Notes: a model not told the origin generated them from the letters alone. Positions 1 through 6,647 are shown, counted from the stretch's first letter. The stretch: 9,254 nt of DNA from an uncultured Faecalibacterium sp. (GCA_902463905.1 CABQHF010000069.1:1-9254), one strand, 5' to 3'. Program-made: numbers and translations.

Positions 1-995
1 TCCATGCCGGTGCCGAGGCTGCCCACATCCTGCAGGCCGACCGCCAGAAGTACGGTGCCCCGGAGTACATCAAGAAGAACAGCGCCCGCTTCTCCTTTGA
101 AGAGGACGAGAACAGCCGCAGTTACACCGAGGATCTGGACGACGACGGCAACGAGAAGTCCAGCGAGGACGCCGAGGAGAAGGCCGCCGAGGAAGAGGCT
201 ATGGAGGCCGTGGAAAACGGTCCTCTGACCGAGGAAAAGCGGCAGGAGCTGCTCAAGACCCGCCGCGACGGCCTGAACGCCCGCCGCAGCCTGAGCGAGG
301 CAAACCTGCGTCTGGTGGTCTCCATCGCCAAGAAGCATGTGGGCCACAACTTGGCATTCCTGGATCTGATCCAGGAGGGCAACATCGGCCTGATCAAGGC
401 CGCCGAGAAGTTCGACTGCGACCGCGGCTTCCGCTTCTCCACCTACGCCACCTGGTGGATCCGTCAGGCCATCACCCGCGCCATCGCAGATCAGGCCCGC
501 ACCATCCGTATCCCGGTGCATATGGTGGAGACCATCAACCGGATGCGTCAGGCCACCAACCAGCTGGTGTACCAGAACGGCCACGAGCCTACCCCGGAAG
601 AGCTGGCAAAGGCCATGGACATGAGCGTGGAGCGCGTGCGCGAGATCCAGCGCATGGCACAGGAGCCTGCAAGCCTGGAAAGCCCTGTGGGTGAGGAAGA
701 GGATTCCTCTCTGGGCGATTTCGTGGCCGACGAGAACGCTGAGGCACCCGGCAAGGCTGCTGACCGCGCCATGGTGGCACAGCAGATCAATCTGGCGCTG
801 AAGAGCCTGACCCCCCGTGAGGAAAAGGTCATCCGCCTGCGCTTTGGTCTGGACGACGGCCGCCCCCGCACGCTGGAAGAAGTGGGCCGCGACTTCGGTG
901 TCACCCGTGAACGTGTGCGCCAGATCGAGGCAAAGGCCATCCGCAAGCTGCACAGCCGCAAGTGCCTGTCGCTGCTGAACGGTCTGATCGAGTGA
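1..995 (+). CDS. rpoD: RNA polymerase primary sigma factor RpoD/SigA, 5' end cut by window edge
   Basis: This is the housekeeping sigma-70 subunit, which directs RNA polymerase to -35/-10 promoters. The reading frame (codons starting at position 3) is open to the left edge, so the N-terminus is missing and the ATG at 201 is probably internal. In order one sees a very acidic segment (about 100-225), then region 2 with NLRLVVSIAKK and the -10 recognition block RFSTYATWWIRQAI, region 3 with RTIRIPVHMVETIN and EPTPEELA, the GEEEDSSLGDF linker, and region 4.2 with LRFGLDDGRPRTLEEVG and VTRERVRQIEAKAIRKL, which binds the -35 element. These blocks are near-invariant in group 1 sigma factors. A group 2 paralogue cannot be fully excluded because the N-terminal part is not visible. 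The C-terminus after RKL is less basic than the usual HPSRS-type ending. The gene stops with TGA at 993-995 and is followed by a terminator hairpin. Confidence 0.92.
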   Translation, partial: HAGAEAAHILQADRQKYGAPEYIKKNSARFSFEEDENSRSYTEDLDDDGNEKSSEDAEEKAAEEEAMEAVENGPLTEEKRQELLKTRRDGLNARRSLSEANLRLVVSIAKKHVGHNLAFLDLIQEGNIGLIKAAEKFDCDRGFRFSTYATWWIRQAITRAIADQARTIRIPVHMVETINRMRQATNQLVYQNGHEPTPEELAKAMDMSVERVREIQRMAQEPASLESPVGEEEDSSLGDFVADENAEAPGKAADRAMVAQQINLALKSLTPREEKVIRLRFGLDDGRPRTLEEVGRDFGVTRERVRQIEAKAIRKLHSRKCLSLLNGLIE

Positions 996-1023
996 TCATG
1001 GTGCGGAGCAAAAACTGAACAAC

Positions 1024-1057
1024 AACAATGCCCCCGGAAAACTCCGGGGGCATTGTT
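1024..1057. terminator. Bidirectional hairpin terminator between rpoD and the surface protein gene
   Basis: A perfect inverted repeat pairs 1024-1038 with 1043-1057 (15 bp, core GCCCCCGG/CCGGGGGC) around a 4-nt loop. It lies 28 nt after the sigma factor stop and 48 nt after the stop of the convergent surface protein gene. A T-containing stretch follows on the + strand. On the minus strand the run of A at 1010-1014 becomes a T run, so it can serve both genes. Confidence 0.85.
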
Positions 1058-1105
1058 ATTGTGTGCGAGGAACAGCAAGCCTTTTAAAACTCGCTGGGGG
1101 TTGGT

Positions 1106-3868
1106 TTAGTGCTTGCTCTTGGCAAACAGGCTGGTGAACGCACCGGCCATGGTGAGAGCCATACCGCTCAGAGCCATGGCAATGGCAGCCAGCCAGTTGG
1201 AGCCGGTCTTGGGCAGAGCCGCCTTTGCATTCTGCACAGCCGGGGTCACAGCGGCCTTGTCGAGCTCTCCGCTCGGCACATCATCACCCTGCACATCGCC
1301 CGGCTGCACAGTGCTGTCCGCCGGGGTGGTGTCCGCCGTATCGTCCTGCGCGGGAGCGTCCGGAGTGTCCGGGGTGCTGGGGGTATCGGGCTTTTTGTCC
1401 GGGGTAGACGGGTTGTCGGGTTCGTCCGGCTCTTCCGGGGCTACATAGTCATAGGGGGCGTCGTAATAGCCCTGGCAGCCGTCTACCGTGCAGTGATGGC
1501 GCAGGATGCCCTGCTCGGTGGGCGTAGCCTTTTTGATGATCTCGATGATCTCGGTGCCATCTTCCGCAGAGCCCCAGAGGTGAGCGTCGGTCACAGCGTG
1601 GTCGTCGGCGTTGTTTTCAGCCATGCCCACATACAGGCCGTTGTGCACAGCCTTGTAGAGGGTCGTGCCACGGTAGTACTGCACAAGGCCCTTGTTCAGG
1701 TTCTGCAGCAGATCCATGGTCAGAATGGCATCCGTGTCGCCGCAGCCAATGGCAGCGCCAAGGCCGCGGGTAATGGCTTTCACATAGGTCTCCCCTGTGG
1801 TGGTGTTGATGAGGATGGTGGGGTCGCCTGCATCGTTTTCGCCTGCGCCGATGCCTGCGGCATTGCCCGCGCCGCCGGTAGCCTTTACCGTGCCGCCGGT
1901 GATGGTGACAGAGGAGCCGAGCGCCCATGCGCTGTCCCTGCCGGAGCCGATGCCGGCCGCGCCCTTACCGCCGGTAGCGGTCACATTGCCGCCGCTGATG
2001 GTCACGCCGTCGCTTCCGTTTTTCGTGGAAGTGGCAGTACCTTTTCCGCCGCCAATACCCGCGCCGCCAGCAGCGCCGCCAATAGCGGTCACGGTGCCTC
2101 CCGTGATATTTATTTTATTAGCACGCACATCCATCAGGTCAGCGTTTGTCGCGTCACCCGTGCCGATGCCTGCGCCGCCGCCTTCTCCTGCAGATACAGT
2201 CACGGTACCGTCAGAAACCGTGATTTTTGTGCCCGATTTTCCGTTGCCGCCGCCGATACCGGCACCACCTGCGTTACCATTTGCTTTCACTGTGCCGCCG
2301 CTGATAGTGATGGACTGGCCAAGTCCGCCGTTTCCACCGCCAATGCCCGCGCCACCGGCCGTACCGGTAGCGGTCACATCGCCGCCAGAAATGCCGATGA
2401 TATAACCATAGTTGCCGTTTCCGCCGCCGATACCGGCACCACCTGCGCTACCGGTAGACTTGATGACACCTCCATTGACCGTGATTGTATTGCCATAGTT
2501 CCCGGCACCGCCGCCAATGCCCGCGCCACCTTCACTGCCTGTGGCAGTGATCGTACCATCATCGACTGTGATGATGGCGCCATAGCCGCCGTTTCCGCCG
2601 CCGATACCTGCACCGCCGCCGTTGCCTGTGGCTTTTACGGTACTTCCTTCGATATTGATCGTATAACTGCTACCGTTTGAACGAGTATCTGCATCTGTGC
2701 GATTGCCGCCGCCAATGCCGGCACCGCCGCTTGTGCCGCCGGTGGCGGTCACGTCAGCACCCTCTGTGATGGAAATGTGGTTGCCCTGGCCATTCCGGCC
2801 GCCACCGATGCCTGCGCCGTTTGCACCGCCGGTGGCGGTCACAGTCGTGCCAGCACCAGTAATGGTGATATTTTGCCCGAGGCTTCCCCAGGTGCCCTGT
2901 TTGTTCTTTTCGGCATTTGTATCGCCGCCGCCGATGCCTGCACCGCCTTCACTGCCGGTGGCCGTCACATGGGCACCGTCGGAGATCGTAATATCGATTC
3001 CCTGACCCGATCCTGCAATCACACCATCCCCCGCATCGCCCTTGCCGCTGCCGATGCCTGCACCGCCGCCTGTACCGTTGGCAATGACCGTGGTGTTGCC
3101 TCCGGTGATGGTAATATGGTTACCGCTTCCGGTGCCGATTTTGTTACCGCTGGTGTCTTTGTTACCCTTGCCGCCGCCAATGCCTGCACCGCCATCACCG
3201 CCGGTGGCGGTAATATTGCCGCCGGTGATGGTGATGTTGTTGGCATAACCGCCGGAACTCTTTTCGGTACCGCCAATGCCAGCACCGCCGGTACCGCCGG
3301 TGGCGGTCAGAGAGCCGGTGGTATCCGATCCTGTGCCGGTCTTTGCAGTTCCGTCATCGTTCTTGTCGTCGGTGATCAGCAGCTTGTAATTGGGATTAGC
3401 GACATTGTTATGTGCGTCACTCCACTTTTCCAGTGCTGCGTGACCCTCGCCGCCAGTCAGGGTGTTGTCGCCATCCAGCTCGATGTTCACAACGCCCTTT
3501 GTGGAAACGGCGGCCTTGCCGGTGCTGCTGGCGTCAATGTTCGCATCTTTCAACGTCACATCGGCTTTGGTGCCGGTTGCCGTTTTGATGGTGACCGTGT
3601 TTTTATCGCTGTTGCCGGTGATGATGGTTTCGTCCTCTTCCGGGCGGTCCTTGATATCACCGGCGTCATCCTGGGCGTAAGTGCCGTTATCCTTATCCTC
3701 CCACTGGCTCACATAGCGGTTGCCGTCGGTATCTGTGCTGACATCAATGCTGCCATTGCCAATGTCATAGGTCGCCGCGAACACCGGCGCCGTGCAGGAC
3801 GCCACCATGGCGAGGAAGGTCGCCGTCGAAAGCACACGCAGTGCCAGACCATTTTTCTTCTTTTGCAT
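1106..3868 (-). CDS. Secreted LPXTG-anchored glycine-rich repeat surface protein (predicted beta-helix type)
   Basis: This is a 920-residue cell-wall surface protein. The start at 3868 is preferred over an upstream in-frame ATG at 3910 because AGGGGG sits 7 nt upstream and a signal peptide follows at once: KKK, a hydrophobic core, and an AxA-type site VFA at residues 29-31. Residues 80-185 look like short beta strands with VNIELDGDNTLTGG, resembling Cthe_2159-type carbohydrate-binding beta-helix proteins. Residues 186-710 carry about 16 units with the core GGAGIGGG, each followed by ITI(S/T)GG and VTATG strands. Residues 785-808 hold a small Cys segment (C793, C798), and 809-884 are a Pro/Asp/Thr-rich wall-spanning linker. 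LPKTG lies at 885-889, followed by a hydrophobic segment and a basic tail, the classical sortase A signal. Ligand and function are unknown; adhesion or glycan binding is an inference. The gene is probably monocistronic, with a promoter at 3970-3997. Confidence 0.9.
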   Translation of the reverse strand: MQKKKNGLALRVLSTATFLAMVASCTAPVFAATYDIGNGSIDVSTDTDGNRYVSQWEDKDNGTYAQDDAGDIKDRPEEDETIITGNSDKNTVTIKTATGTKADVTLKDANIDASSTGKAAVSTKGVVNIELDGDNTLTGGEGHAALEKWSDAHNNVANPNYKLLITDDKNDDGTAKTGTGSDTTGSLTATGGTGGAGIGGTEKSSGGYANNITITGGNITATGGDGGAGIGGGKGNKDTSGNKIGTGSGNHITITGGNTTVIANGTGGGAGIGSGKGDAGDGVIAGSGQGIDITISDGAHVTATGSEGGAGIGGGDTNAEKNKQGTWGSLGQNITITGAGTTVTATGGANGAGIGGGRNGQGNHISITEGADVTATGGTSGGAGIGGGNRTDADTRSNGSSYTINIEGSTVKATGNGGGAGIGGGNGGYGAIITVDDGTITATGSEGGAGIGGGAGNYGNTITVNGGVIKSTGSAGGAGIGGGNGNYGYIIGISGGDVTATGTAGGAGIGGGNGGLGQSITISGGTVKANGNAGGAGIGGGNGKSGTKITVSDGTVTVSAGEGGGAGIGTGDATNADLMDVRANKINITGGTVTAIGGAAGGAGIGGGKGTATSTKNGSDGVTISGGNVTATGGKGAAGIGSGRDSAWALGSSVTITGGTVKATGGAGNAAGIGAGENDAGDPTILINTTTGETYVKAITRGLGAAIGCGDTDAILTMDLLQNLNKGLVQYYRGTTLYKAVHNGLYVGMAENNADDHAVTDAHLWGSAEDGTEIIEIIKKATPTEQGILRHHCTVDGCQGYYDAPYDYVAPEEPDEPDNPSTPDKKPDTPSTPDTPDAPAQDDTADTTPADSTVQPGDVQGDDVPSGELDKAAVTPAVQNAKAALPKTGSNWLAAIAMALSGMALTMAGAFTSLFAKSKH
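1739..3313 (-). repeat. Degenerate in-frame repeat array coding for about 16 AGIGGG units
   Basis: The array encodes residues 186-710 of the surface protein. Fifteen units carry AGIG and a sixteenth is degenerate (AAIGCG). The most regular stretch, 2171-2617 (residues 418-566), has GGAGIGGG units at a period of 29 residues (87 bp); flanking units have longer inserts between strands. On the + strand the core reads as GCCGCCGAT-like or GCCGCCAAT-like blocks with synonymous third-position differences, which argues for old duplication rather than recent expansion. Confidence 0.85.
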
Positions 3869-3875
3869 TTGGATA

Positions 3876-3881
3876 CCCCCT
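3876..3881 (-). promoter_or_regulatory. Ribosome binding site that fixes the surface protein start
   Basis: On the minus strand this reads AGGGGG, 7 nt before the ATG at 3868-3866. It supports that start, which lies directly before the signal peptide, over the in-frame ATG at 3910-3908. Confidence 0.8.
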
Positions 3882-3969
3882 GATCGTTTGACACGCTTTT
3901 CCACTCTCAAAACACAGCCCTTCCCGGTCTGCAGAGCAGCCGCAACAGGAAAGTCTGCATTCTGCGCCC

Positions 3970-3997
3970 ATTATAAACCGGGGGGGGGTAAACTCAA
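3970..3997 (-). promoter_or_regulatory. Predicted promoter of the surface protein gene with a G9/C9 tract in its spacer
   Basis: On the minus strand there is a perfect TATAAT (+ coordinates 3970-3975) and a TTGAGT -35 element (3992-3997, four of six consensus bases). The 16-nt spacer (3976-3991) contains nine consecutive C. Transcription would start near 3963, giving a leader of about 95 nt before the ATG at 3868. The weak -35 and variable-length spacer resemble promoters of phase-variable genes such as Neisseria porA and opc, where tract length sets promoter strength. Confidence 0.7.
3980..3988. repeat. Homopolymeric tract of nine G (nine C on the minus strand)
   Basis: Nine consecutive G lie in an otherwise AT-rich intergenic region, exactly between the -35 and -10 elements of the surface protein promoter. 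Homopolymers of this length are prone to slipped-strand length changes during replication. Gain of one base would bring the spacer to the optimal 17 nt; loss of one would give 15. Confidence 0.95.
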
Positions 3998-4209
3998 GAG
4001 ACAAAACGCCGAAAGTGTCAAAAATGGTCTGTTTTTGTTGATCTGTATAAACATTTGATGTGTGATTTGTATGGTTTCAGAGGGTTTTGAGACGCTTTTG
4101 ATACACTTTTCCGGCAAGGAGAGAAGAATGGCTCTGAACCGGGATGCCTTTATAAAAAGGAAAGGGCAGAGGGAAAATATAAAAATTCGGATTTTTTTGC
4201 AAAAACCTC

Positions 4210-4238
4210 TTGCCAAACAGCAAGATTTATGGTATTAT
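4210..4238 (+). promoter_or_regulatory. Predicted promoter of tRNA-Thr
   Basis: TTGCCA (4210-4215) and TATTAT (4233-4238) are separated by 17 nt, each five of six consensus bases. An overlapping perfect TATAAT at 4236-4241 could act instead, with a 20-nt spacing to the same -35. Transcription would begin about 10 nt before the tRNA. Confidence 0.65.
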
Positions 4239-4255
4239 AATCGAGCTGTGATTGT

Positions 4256-4331
<76 letters not shown>

Positions 4332-4337
4332 GCTCAG

Positions 4338-4375
4338 AATGCCTCGAAGCGGAAACGCTCCGAGGCATTTTTCTT
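4338..4375 (+). terminator. Rho-independent terminator of tRNA-Thr
   Basis: The stem pairs 4338-4351 with 4356-4369 (one internal A/C mismatch) and closes on a GAAA tetraloop. TTTTTCTTTT follows directly. It begins 7 nt after the tRNA end, so the tRNA is a single-gene transcript. Confidence 0.92.
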
Positions 4376-4397
4376 TTCGTGAGTATCATAACAAATC

Positions 4398-4446
4398 CAC
4401 AACGGCCTCCCGCTGCCTGGTACAAGGGCAAAGGGAGGCCGTTGTG
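4398..4446. terminator. Long hairpin between tRNA-Thr and the J-domain gene, probable terminator
   Basis: Perfect 14-bp arms at 4398-4411 and 4433-4446 (core ACGGCCTCCC/GGGAGGCCGT) enclose a 21-nt loop with a further TGCC/GGCA pair (4414-4417 with 4427-4430). It lies 9 nt beyond the stop of the minus-strand J-domain gene. GTTTTTGGG follows on the + strand and a moderately T-rich stretch on the minus strand, so it can act in both directions. Confidence 0.75.
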
Positions 4447-4455
4447 TTTTTGGGT

Positions 4456-5199
4456 TTATCCGCGGAAGCCGTAGCGCGGGCCGAAGGCCCAGCCGCCGCA
4501 GCAGCAGTTGCACAGCAGGTTGAGCAGGATCATGCTCCAGCACCAGCGCATGATGCCGCCCGGCTGGGCGTAGGTGGTCTGGGTGCGGTAGGTGCGGCCG
4601 GGGTTCTGCAGCCGCTGCAGGTGCATCCGGTACTCGGTGTTGTTGGGATCCAGCTGCACAGCGCGGCGGGCGTCCTGCAGCGCGTCGATGCTGTTGCCCA
4701 GGCCCTGATTGGCCAGCGAGGAAATATAGTACCACCGGGCATTGCGGGCGGTCATACCGTCCAGCACGCGGCGGGCCTCGGCGTAGCGGCCGTTCACCAC
4801 AAAGTTACGGGCGGCCTGCATCTCCGGCGAGTCGCTGCCGTTGTAGCTGGCACCGGTCTGCTGGCTGTAGCCATCAAACCCGAAGCCGAACCCGAAGGGG
4901 TCAAAGCCGTCAAAACCATCGAATCCGTAGTTCTGCTGTTGCTTATAGCCCTGCTGCTGATAGCTGTCATAACGCTGCTGGCCGTAGCCGCTGTAGGGGC
5001 TGCCGCCCTGCTGGGGGCCGGTCTCGCCCTTCGTGATGGCGTCATAGGCAGCCTGCACCTCTTTGAAGTGCTCCTCGGCGGTGGGGTCGTTGGGATTCAG
5101 GTCGGGGTGCCAGCGCTTGCACTTGGCGCGGTATGCTTTTTTGATCTCTTCGTCGCTTGCGCCGCGCTGAATGCCCAGCACCTCATACGGATCTCTCAT
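4456..5199 (-). CDS. J-domain (DnaJ-like) protein with TPR-like region and Cys-rich C-terminal tail
   Basis: This 247-residue protein is a predicted DnaK co-chaperone; J-domains stimulate the ATPase of Hsp70. Residues 1-57 form a J-domain with DPYEVLGI, a basic helix II and the essential HPD at 31-33. Residues 60-112 are a low-complexity Gln/Tyr/Gly linker followed by a GF-rich stretch (92-109). Residues 126-198 resemble a pair of TPR helices (AARNFVVNGRYAEARRVL, then ALQDARRAVQLDPNN). The C-terminus (217-247) has a short hydrophobic segment and Cys residues at 220, 230 and 232-234. It lacks the zinc-binding CxxCxGxG repeats and client-binding domain of true DnaJ, so it is not the general co-chaperone. 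This shape recurs in clostridial J-proteins. The ATG at 5199 follows GAGGAAG at 8-nt spacing. It is the last gene of the cluster, 81 nt after the DUF5685 gene. Confidence 0.9.
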   Translation of the reverse strand: MRDPYEVLGIQRGASDEEIKKAYRAKCKRWHPDLNPNDPTAEEHFKEVQAAYDAITKGETGPQQGGSPYSGYGQQRYDSYQQQGYKQQQNYGFDGFDGFDPFGFGFGFDGYSQQTGASYNGSDSPEMQAARNFVVNGRYAEARRVLDGMTARNARWYYISSLANQGLGNSIDALQDARRAVQLDPNNTEYRMHLQRLQNPGRTYRTQTTYAQPGGIMRWCWSMILLNLLCNCCCGGWAFGPRYGFRG

Positions 5200-5280
5200 G
5201 GATATACTTCCTCACGTCTCATTTCATGCGGCCGCAATGCCGCACAATACTCTATAGTCTACCGTATCGTCGTGGAAAAA

Positions 5281-6132
5281 TCAAGTGGAACTGCTCTGCT
5301 CCTTGCCGGAACGCTTGGCGTTTTTGCAATTGTACTTCAGCCACACGCCGGAATACAGGATGTTGCGCAGCAGATCGGCGTCCTCCACACAGGGCAGGCG
5401 CTCAAAACTTTTGGCACAGCGCGCCAGCAGCAATTCAAAGATCTCCCGCATCTCTTCCTCATAGCCGGGCTGTTCGCTCATGGTCTTGAGGGGGTTGTAG
5501 GCACCTTTTCGTTTATCGCGGGCCAGATCGTCGTAGGCATCCAGCAGGTAGATGAACTTGCCCAGGTTGAAGCCCAGGCTGCGCAGTTCCGGCGACCAGT
5601 GATCCTGTCTGTAGTCGAACAGTTCGGCCATCAGATCGCCAAAGCAGCCGGACACGGCGTCCAGATCCTCGCTGCCGGCGGCTTCGTACTCCGCCAGCCG
5701 ATCCAGACAGCTGCGGATGGCCTTGCACTGCCGGGGCCAGCGTGCCTCGGCGTCGGTGCGGCAGCCGGACAGCAGTTTTTCATACCCCAGCCCCAGCGGG
5801 TTGTGGTCGTCCTTCCATTTGTCCTCGGCGTTGTAGTAGTGCAGCGCCACGCTCAGGTCGGCACAGTAATCGGTGGGGCCGCTGGAACGCCAGTTCACCC
5901 CATGCAGCGGGTGCACCGGGCAGCGGCTGCAGCCGGTGGAAAGCTCGCTCTCGCCCTCGTACAGGCTGCACAGCAGCAGATCCAGGAAGGTGAGGTCGTA
6001 GCTCAAAGTAAACCGCCCCCGCAGCCCGTGCAGCGCATCGATGCGGCGGCACAGCCCGCAGTAGGCGGTGCGGTAGCGCGCCTGCGCCTCCGGCGAGAGG
6101 GCGGTGTGGTTCGGGATCACATATCCAAACAT
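5281..6132 (-). CDS. DUF5685 family protein of unknown function
   Basis: This 283-residue protein has no signal peptide or clear membrane span. The start MFGYVIPN, the YCGLCR motif (C25, C28) and LSYDLTFLDLLL are typical of the DUF5685 family as I remember it. A second Cys pair (C68, C71, GCSRCPVHPL) could bind a metal with the first. Mostly helical sequence follows, with two acidic clusters: DKWKDD (104-109) and DAYDDLARD (198-206) inside NLGKFIYLLDAYDDL. The latter resembles metal-binding Asp-rich motifs of all-helical isoprenoid-type enzymes, but no function has been assigned and the likeness may be superficial. The ATG lies only 6 nt after the stop of the upstream zinc ribbon gene, whose end supplies a weak GAG-type binding site, so translational coupling is likely. 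Confidence 0.85.
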   Translation of the reverse strand: MFGYVIPNHTALSPEAQARYRTAYCGLCRRIDALHGLRGRFTLSYDLTFLDLLLCSLYEGESELSTGCSRCPVHPLHGVNWRSSGPTDYCADLSVALHYYNAEDKWKDDHNPLGLGYEKLLSGCRTDAEARWPRQCKAIRSCLDRLAEYEAAGSEDLDAVSGCFGDLMAELFDYRQDHWSPELRSLGFNLGKFIYLLDAYDDLARDKRKGAYNPLKTMSEQPGYEEEMREIFELLLARCAKSFERLPCVEDADLLRNILYSGVWLKYNCKNAKRSGKEQSSST

Positions 6133-6138
6133 GGTGTA

Positions 6139-6534
6139 TCAGCTCTTTTTGATGAACTGGGTGCCGCAGCGGGGGCAGGAGATCTGGATGCGGCCGCGGC
6201 CGCGGGGAACCCGCAGCTTCTGGCGGCACTTGGGGCAGCGGTAGTAGTGGTAGAGCTTGCGGTTGGACCACTGATCCTTCAGGCTGCGGAACTTGCCGTC
6301 CACCCGGTCCTTCAGGGTGTAGTAGCGGTAGTTCTCCTCAGTGCGCTTGGAGATGTTGCGGCTCAGGGAGCGGTAATAGCAGAGAATCAGCAGCACCAGG
6401 CCCACCCAGGTGAACAGGCTGATGCGGGTGATCAGGCTGATGAGCAGCATCACGATGGAGCTGATGCTCAAAAACTGATTCAGGCCGTCGGTGCCATAGC
6501 GGCCGACCATGAACTGACGGAATTTTTCTTTCAT
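6139..6534 (-). CDS. Small membrane protein with C-terminal zinc ribbon
   Basis: This 131-residue protein is of unknown specific role. After a short basic N-terminus, two hydrophobic segments (about 21-36 and 39-54) form a predicted hairpin in the membrane. A charged linker (55-98) leads to a zinc ribbon with CPKC (100-103) and CPRC (120-123) spaced by 16 residues. With two spans both ends would lie on the same side, most likely the cytoplasm, where a zinc ribbon can bind protein or nucleic acid. It is the first gene of the cluster and is followed 6 nt later by the DUF5685 gene. The ATG at 6534 has AAGGA 9-10 nt upstream. No convincing promoter was found in the 127-nt gap above it. Confidence 0.85.
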   Translation of the reverse strand: MKEKFRQFMVGRYGTDGLNQFLSISSIVMLLISLITRISLFTWVGLVLLILCYYRSLSRNISKRTEENYRYYTLKDRVDGKFRSLKDQWSNRKLYHYYRCPKCRQKLRVPRGRGRIQISCPRCGTQFIKKS

Positions 6535-6610
6535 ACGATCAAGTCCTTTTCATTCAAAACAGCGGCCAGAGGCCTTCTGCGTGTTCTTTGCTTTTAGCAT
6601 ACCAGTCAAC

Positions 6611-6647
6611 CATGATAAAACTTTGAACAGACTGCAAATCTATCATG
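6611..6647. repeat. Inverted repeat between GH2 gene and zinc ribbon gene
   Basis: CATGATA (6611-6617) and TATCATG (6641-6647) are perfect 7-bp arms separated by 23 nt, in the 127-nt gap downstream of the GH2 stop and upstream of the zinc ribbon gene. The spacing of about three helical turns would suit a dimeric regulator. The stem is too AT-rich and lacks a T tract, so it is a poor terminator. Confidence 0.35.

Larger units (their letters stand above)
3869..4255. other. AT-rich divergent intergenic region between surface protein gene and tRNA-Thr
   Basis: This 387-nt stretch has no convincing protein gene. It holds the surface protein leader (about 95 nt, 3869-3963), its promoter with the G9 tract (3970-3997) and the tRNA promoter (4210-4238). 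Positions 3998-4209 are AT-rich, with several T and A tracts that could act as UP elements or binding sites. A short frame starting at ATG 4128 after GGAGAG runs into the tRNA and is not accepted as a gene. Confidence 0.7.

Noticed and set aside
1109..2680. Long + strand open frame of 523 codons opposite the surface protein gene
   Set aside because: It is an antisense shadow of the GC-rich Gly/Ala/Thr repeats; it has no ribosome binding site and an Ala/Gly/Arg-biased composition.
1739..3313. CRISPR-like regularly spaced repeats
   Set aside because: The repeats are in-frame coding units with synonymous differences, not identical repeats with unique spacers.
3869..3910. Upstream in-frame ATG at 3910 for the surface protein
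   Set aside because: The start at 3868 has AGGGGG at 7 nt and begins directly with a normal signal peptide; the extension would place extra charged residues before it.
4016..4021. Perfect minus-strand TTGACA upstream of the surface protein gene
   Set aside because: It is 40 nt from the TATAAT and has no -10 element at 16-18 nt, so the TTGAGT at 3992-3997 fits better. It could still be an accessory site.
5227..5244. 6-bp GC hairpin between the DUF5685 and J-domain genes
   Set aside because: It has no T tract on either strand, so it is not a terminator; it may be a leader structure but that cannot be supported.
4339..6597. Long + strand open frame of 752 codons opposite the J-domain/DUF5685/zinc ribbon genes
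   Set aside because: The minus-strand genes have clear domains and binding sites. The + frame is Ala/Val/Gln-biased antisense and starts inside the tRNA terminator.
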